NCBI RefSeq assembly: GCF_947331435.1
Contig: NZ_CAMZOF010000010.1
Location: 1 to 64,000, forward strand
DNA from: Pelagibius sp. Alg239-R121
GTDB lineage: Bacteria; Pseudomonadota; Alphaproteobacteria; Kiloniellales; Kiloniellaceae
Direction of reading: 5' to 3'
DNA: 64,000 nucleotides
Position numbers and translations under genes: made by a program. The notes beneath the pieces were generated by a model that was not told the DNA's origin, made no database searches, and worked only from the letters and a program-made list of their open reading frames with translations. Numbering within the stretch: the stretch's first letter is position 1; every line of letters begins with the position of its first letter. This document shows positions 60,989 to 64,000 of the stretch, piece by piece.

Positions 60989-61010
60989 CGGGTGGCAGCT
61001 AACGGGCGAG
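60983..61010. repeat. 14-bp tandem repeat spanning the fbpB stop
   Basis: AGCTAACGGG is present twice in direct tandem with a 14-base period (60983-60996, 60997-61010). The first copy holds the last codon and stop of fbpB (AGC TAA). Confidence 0.75.
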
Positions 61011-61028
61011 GACTCCAGACCCAACGGT

Positions 61029-61643
61029 TTATTGGCGCTGTTCCCGGAGCAGGTCGACAAGAAGGTCGGTCAGTTCGACCACGCGCAGATAGGACTTCTC
61101 AAAGGCTTCCTCACTGTTCAAGCCCGTGCGTGACGCCACGCCGAAGGCACTCCGGTCCCACACTGTCACCGGCAAAGCCCCCAATCGATCGAGCATGGCG
61201 CGGGTTTCGGTGTCGACTCCGGTGATGTTTTGCGCCGGAATCGAAGTATGGAAGGACAGCTCAACATGCAGGGCGCATTCGACGTCCAGCAGGCCAAAGG
61301 CGATATTGCTGACGATCAGAGACGCATCCACGAGCGCATCGGGCCGTTCATCCAGCTGCAGTTTCTCCATCGCCGAGACCGCGTGCGCCCGGATTTCCTT
61401 GTCGCGCGCGTCCAGGTCACAGTCAGCCGCATCGTCATCAAGCTTCACTTCAAGATTTCGATAGCCGCGGAGCTCCTTGGCAACGTCATTCGCCTGCGCG
61501 ACGGAGACAAAGGCCGCGGTCAGAATGAGAGACAGGGCAAGAGCGGCGTAGGTGGAGAGTCCGGACACGCCGGTGCGCAGACAGGTTCTGGCACGAGGGC
61601 GGCATGGACTCGCAAACGAAATGGCTTGATGGAAATTCCGCAT
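61029..61643 (-). CDS. Secreted protein of unknown function
   Basis: A 204-aa protein. An N-terminal signal sequence (basic start, hydrophobic 35-50, probable AQA cleavage) precedes a mostly helical mature part (VAKELRGYRNLEVKLDDDAADCDLDARDKEIRAHA). I do not recognise a family. ATG 61643 has a perfect GGAGG seven bases upstream. It lies between fbpB (convergent) and fbpA and might take part in iron handling (inference). Confidence 0.7.
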   Translation of the reverse strand: MRNFHQAISFASPCRPRARTCLRTGVSGLSTYAALALSLILTAAFVSVAQANDVAKELRGYRNLEVKLDDDAADCDLDARDKEIRAHAVSAMEKLQLDERPDALVDASLIVSNIAFGLLDVECALHVELSFHTSIPAQNITGVDTETRAMLDRLGALPVTVWDRSAFGVASRTGLNSEEAFEKSYLRVVELTDLLVDLLREQRQ

Positions 61644-61764
61644 GATAGCCTCCAAAACTTATAGTAGTTTTTTAATTTATATTGCAATCTGTGATTTTCC
61701 TGTGGTTTCTCGAGAACCTTTTGCGCCAAACCTTCCTGGAAAGCTTGGCGGCAGCTGTCACACA

Positions 61765-61796
61765 AAGAAAAAACCCCGCCGGTCAGGCGGGGTTTT
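61765..61796 (-). terminator. Rho-independent terminator after fbpA
   Basis: AAAACCCCGCC pairs perfectly with GGCGGGGTTTT across a GGTCA loop. In the minus-strand direction a six-T run follows. It lies about 50 bases past the fbpA stop. Confidence 0.9.
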
Positions 61797-61844
61797 CGCG
61801 GAAACCTCTCAGCTTCCATTCAGTCGGTTAAAACAGGCTTGGCG

Positions 61845-62873
61845 TTACTTCCAACCGGCGCGATCAAAGATCTTCTGCGCAAGCGGCTGATTATCGCCAA
61901 AGACGGCGACATTGACCGGATCTGACTTGAAGTCTCCCAGGCCAGCCAGTGCTGAAGTCGGTGCGACTTCCGCAACCACGGGGTACTCGTTGTTGCCGTC
62001 CGAGAAGTACTTCTGCGCTTCGTCGCTGGCGAGGTACTCCAGGAACTTGATGGCTGCTTCCCGGTTGGGTGCGTTCTTTAGTACGCCGGCGCCGGACACA
62101 TTGACGTGGGTTCCGCGGTCACCTTGGTTCGGGAAGACAACGCCAATCTTGTCCGCAAGGCCTTTGTCCTTGTCCTTCGGCTTGGTCAGCAGGCGCACGA
62201 AGTAGTAGGAGTTGGCGACGGCGATTTCGCATTCGCCCGAACCGATCCCGCGCAGCTGGTTGGTGTCACCCTTGACCGGATCACGTGCGAAGTTGGCAAC
62301 GACACCTTTGGCCCAGTCTTCGGCGGCCGCCTCGCCGTGCGCGGCAATCATGGAGCCCAACAAGGACTGATTGTAAACATTGGAGCTCTTGCGAATGCAG
62401 ACTTTGCCTTGCCACTTGGGGTCGGCCAAATCTTCGTAGGAGGTGATTTCGCCGGCTGAGATCTTGGCTTTATCGTAGTAGATCAAACGTGCGCGGGTCG
62501 AAAAACCGAACCAATGGCCGTCCGGGTGCCGCAGGTTTTCCGGCACGCGCTTTTCGAGGGAAGCAGACGAAACGGCCTGAAAAAGCTCTGCCTGGTCGGC
62601 ACGCCAGAGGCGGGCCACATCGACGGTCAAAAGAATATCAGCCGGGCTGTTGGCACCTTCGCTCTTGATCCGCTCGATCAGGGCATCACCCTTGCCTTCG
62701 ATACGGTTGACCTTGATGCCGGTTGCCTTGGTAAAGTTCTCATAGAGAGCTTCGTCGGTGGAATAGTGGCGCGAAGAATAGAGGTTGACCTCTTCTGCGC
62801 CGGCCGCAGCTGCCGTGACCGCCAGGGCCAATCCGGCCACACCTGCGCCCAAGCTGCGGAAAATCGTTCTCAT
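61845..62873 (-). CDS. fbpA: Iron(III) ABC transporter substrate-binding protein FbpA
   Basis: A 342-aa periplasmic protein. The signal sequence is MRTIFRSLGAGVAGLALAVTAAAAGA, and the mature start EEVNLYSSRHYSTDEALYENF is typical of FbpA/AfuA. It binds Fe3+. ATG 62873 has AGGAGAC upstream. It is convergent with fbpB rather than in the same operon. A Fur-like inverted repeat is at 62991-63005. Confidence 0.93.
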   Translation of the reverse strand: MRTIFRSLGAGVAGLALAVTAAAAGAEEVNLYSSRHYSTDEALYENFTKATGIKVNRIEGKGDALIERIKSEGANSPADILLTVDVARLWRADQAELFQAVSSASLEKRVPENLRHPDGHWFGFSTRARLIYYDKAKISAGEITSYEDLADPKWQGKVCIRKSSNVYNQSLLGSMIAAHGEAAAEDWAKGVVANFARDPVKGDTNQLRGIGSGECEIAVANSYYFVRLLTKPKDKDKGLADKIGVVFPNQGDRGTHVNVSGAGVLKNAPNREAAIKFLEYLASDEAQKYFSDGNNEYPVVAEVAPTSALAGLGDFKSDPVNVAVFGDNQPLAQKIFDRAGWK

Positions 62874-63325
62874 TACACGGTCTCCTGTGTGTCGATCTGA
62901 ATCTGCAAAAAATGAATTGCCCCCTTGCCGTCTCTGCAGCGCCACTTCCGTCCTGTCAGCAGCTCTGGTTCCGGCATTGCAAAGAGAAAATGCAAATCAC
63001 TTGCAATCGCGACTATGATGCAACTGCGAGGCTTTCGCAAGCCAATTTGTACGCTGGAAGGCCGGAGCACGCAGCAGCGTTCCACGGGCCTTGGGCTGGT
63101 CCCGCCAGAGGATTTTGAGAAAGAAAAATAAGTAAGCAGCCTCACCCTGGGTCAGGCTGGGATACCTCGGCCGCTTGGGGCCTGTCATTGCATCAGATTT
63201 AGCGAGGCGCGACTCACATTATTCGCAGCGTGATTCGAAACCGATGGTCTGCAGTATCTCAGAACCTGCCGCGCCCCGCTCGGAACGGTCAAAGACCGCG
63301 CCCCTAAGAGCGTTGAAAACAGCGG
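62874..63325. other. Intergenic region between chpT and fbpA (co-directional)
   Basis: Both neighbours are on the minus strand, so this is the gap between chpT's stop and fbpA's start. I saw a candidate Fur-type site (62991-63005) and nothing else clear: no tRNA, and no ORF with family similarity. Confidence 0.55.
62991..63005. promoter_or_regulatory. Candidate Fur-family operator upstream of fbpA
   Basis: TGCAAATCACTTGCA is an inverted repeat (TGCAA/TTGCA) about 120 bases before fbpA. Fur-family boxes in alphaproteobacteria have comparable TGCAAAT-type halves, so iron control is plausible, but I match the pattern from memory only. Confidence 0.4.
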
Positions 63326-63961
63326 TCAGAATTCCACCAGGAAACGGACCCGCCCCGGAATGGATGCTTCGACGGCGAGATCGCTGCCCATCCGGCGGGA
63401 AAGGAATCTGGTGAAGTAGCCCTGGACATTCCGTGCGGTCAGGTCCTCGATGGCCACGTCCGGATTAAGAGCAATCTCCGCTTCCGGTCTCAATCCGGCG
63501 TTCTCTCCGGCTGCAAGAACCGAAAGGGTCACCCCGTCAGGTCTGGCGATCACATCGACGGTTAGGTGCCCGCCGCGTGGCAAAGCCTCTGCAGCCAGGG
63601 CAATCATGTTCAGGATAAGCTTGCCGAGATCTTCCGGTCCCTCTTCGGGCGCTGGGCTGTCCGGCCAATCCAACTCGGCCTTGGAATGAGTTACAAAGCC
63701 CGTTGCCAGGCTTCGCAGAGTACCGAAATCAGAACCGATCCGGCTGCCGGCCACACCATAGGCCAGACGGTAGAACTGCAAAGCATTCGCGGCCTGCTGG
63801 GCACTGGCATTGGCCAGCTTCATGGCGTCTTCCGCCATGTCGAAGGTGTCGTCTTCCAACAGCTCCAGTCCGTTTCCAACGGCCCCGATCGGTCCCACCA
63901 GATCATGACAGAGCCGGGAGGAAAGAAGCTCAACCACCCGGAAATCGATATGCGACGTCAT
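63326..63961 (-). CDS. chpT: Histidine phosphotransferase ChpT
   Basis: A 211-aa protein that relays phosphate from CckA to CtrA and CpdR in alphaproteobacteria. The N-terminal dimerisation and phosphotransfer helix has H19 in LLSSRLCHDLVGPIGAVGNGLELL, the ChpT signature, and the C-terminal half is a degenerate HATPase-like fold. Length is normal. Its substrate ctrA is at 45116. ATG 63961, close to the window end. Confidence 0.92.
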   Translation of the reverse strand: MTSHIDFRVVELLSSRLCHDLVGPIGAVGNGLELLEDDTFDMAEDAMKLANASAQQAANALQFYRLAYGVAGSRIGSDFGTLRSLATGFVTHSKAELDWPDSPAPEEGPEDLGKLILNMIALAAEALPRGGHLTVDVIARPDGVTLSVLAAGENAGLRPEAEIALNPDVAIEDLTARNVQGYFTRFLSRRMGSDLAVEASIPGRVRFLVEF

Positions 63962-64000
63962 AAGTACGCTTCCACTCTATATTTTTCTTCGATCAACGCC

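Noticed and set aside
62873-63145. A 90-codon minus-strand frame ahead of fbpA
   Set aside because: It has no family similarity and covers the candidate operator and fbpA leader, so it is more likely noncoding.
63181-63330. Possible tRNA-like T-loop (GATTCGAAAC)
   Set aside because: No matching acceptor, D or anticodon arm could be built, so I do not call a tRNA.
1-64000. CRISPR arrays, prophage or insertion sequences
   Set aside because: I saw no regularly spaced repeats with unique spacers and no transposase or phage structural genes. The tandem repeats at gene ends are contiguous and too few.

Overview
The window reads as part of a motile, aerobic or microaerobic alphaproteobacterium, most likely from the Rhodospirillales or a neighbouring order. 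The evidence is the CtrA–SciP–ChpT cell-cycle proteins, a FlbD/sigma-54 flagellar hierarchy, short (276-279 aa) flagellins in tandem, a cbb3 oxidase operon and a hybrid CheA. The lineage is inferred from gene content only. I saw no rRNA, tRNA, CRISPR array, prophage or insertion sequence.

Layout. (1) 1-4.1 kb: four tandem flagellin genes on the minus strand, the first cut by the window edge, each with its own sigma-54 (-24/-12) promoter and an upstream CGGCA/TGCCG element. (2) 4.3-8.6 kb: nucleotide-sugar genes, namely a DegT-type aminotransferase, rmlA, a SAM methyltransferase and an FAD/NAD-binding oxidoreductase. (3) 8.7-15.2 kb: a BMP-type nucleoside ABC importer (binding protein, ATPase, two permeases), a PuuE/PgdA-like deacetylase, and a divergent TetR regulator behind a large inverted repeat. 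(4) 15.4-23.8 kb: a modification cluster with a FemAB/GNAT-like acyltransferase, sugar N-formyltransferase, metallo-beta-lactamase-fold protein, PhyH dioxygenase, TylF-like methyltransferase, WbqC protein and a TPR/SPINDLY-type glycosyltransferase. (5) 24.3-28.4 kb: fliS-like, fliK, flgD, a 37-codon ORF and flgE behind a sigma-54 promoter, then sciP. (6) 29.3-41.5 kb: fliF-fliG-fliH-fliN-motA-like-flbD-flhA-flhF-flhG and a FliK-like protein. (7) 41.6-45.9 kb: rmlB, fliJ and fliI on the minus strand, with ctrA divergent from fliI. (8) 46.2-53.0 kb: ccoNOQP, a 64-aa membrane protein, a DUF2189 protein and ccoI. (9) 53.2-58.9 kb: cheA-cheW-cheY-cheB-cheR. (10) 59.3-64 kb: iron ABC permease fbpB, an unknown secreted protein, fbpA, and chpT.

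How the genes fit together. CtrA, its phosphodonor ChpT and its antagonist SciP sit among the flagellar genes. A perfect CtrA-type box (TTAA-N7-TTAA) precedes fliI and a one-mismatch box precedes fliF. The early operon encodes FlbD, the sigma-54 activator expected to switch on the fliS-fliK-flgD-flgE operon and the flagellins. RmlA, RmlB, the aminotransferase, the formyltransferase and the methyltransferases could make an unusual N-acylated, O-methylated dTDP-amino sugar, and the TPR/OGT-like enzyme is a good candidate to place a sugar on flagellin; this link is inference.

Less expected features are a small gene wedged between flgD and flgE, short tandem duplications that copy stop codons at three gene ends, a 49-bp palindrome over a sigma-70-like promoter upstream of ccoN, and a cbb3 locus with no ccoG, ccoH or ccoS.
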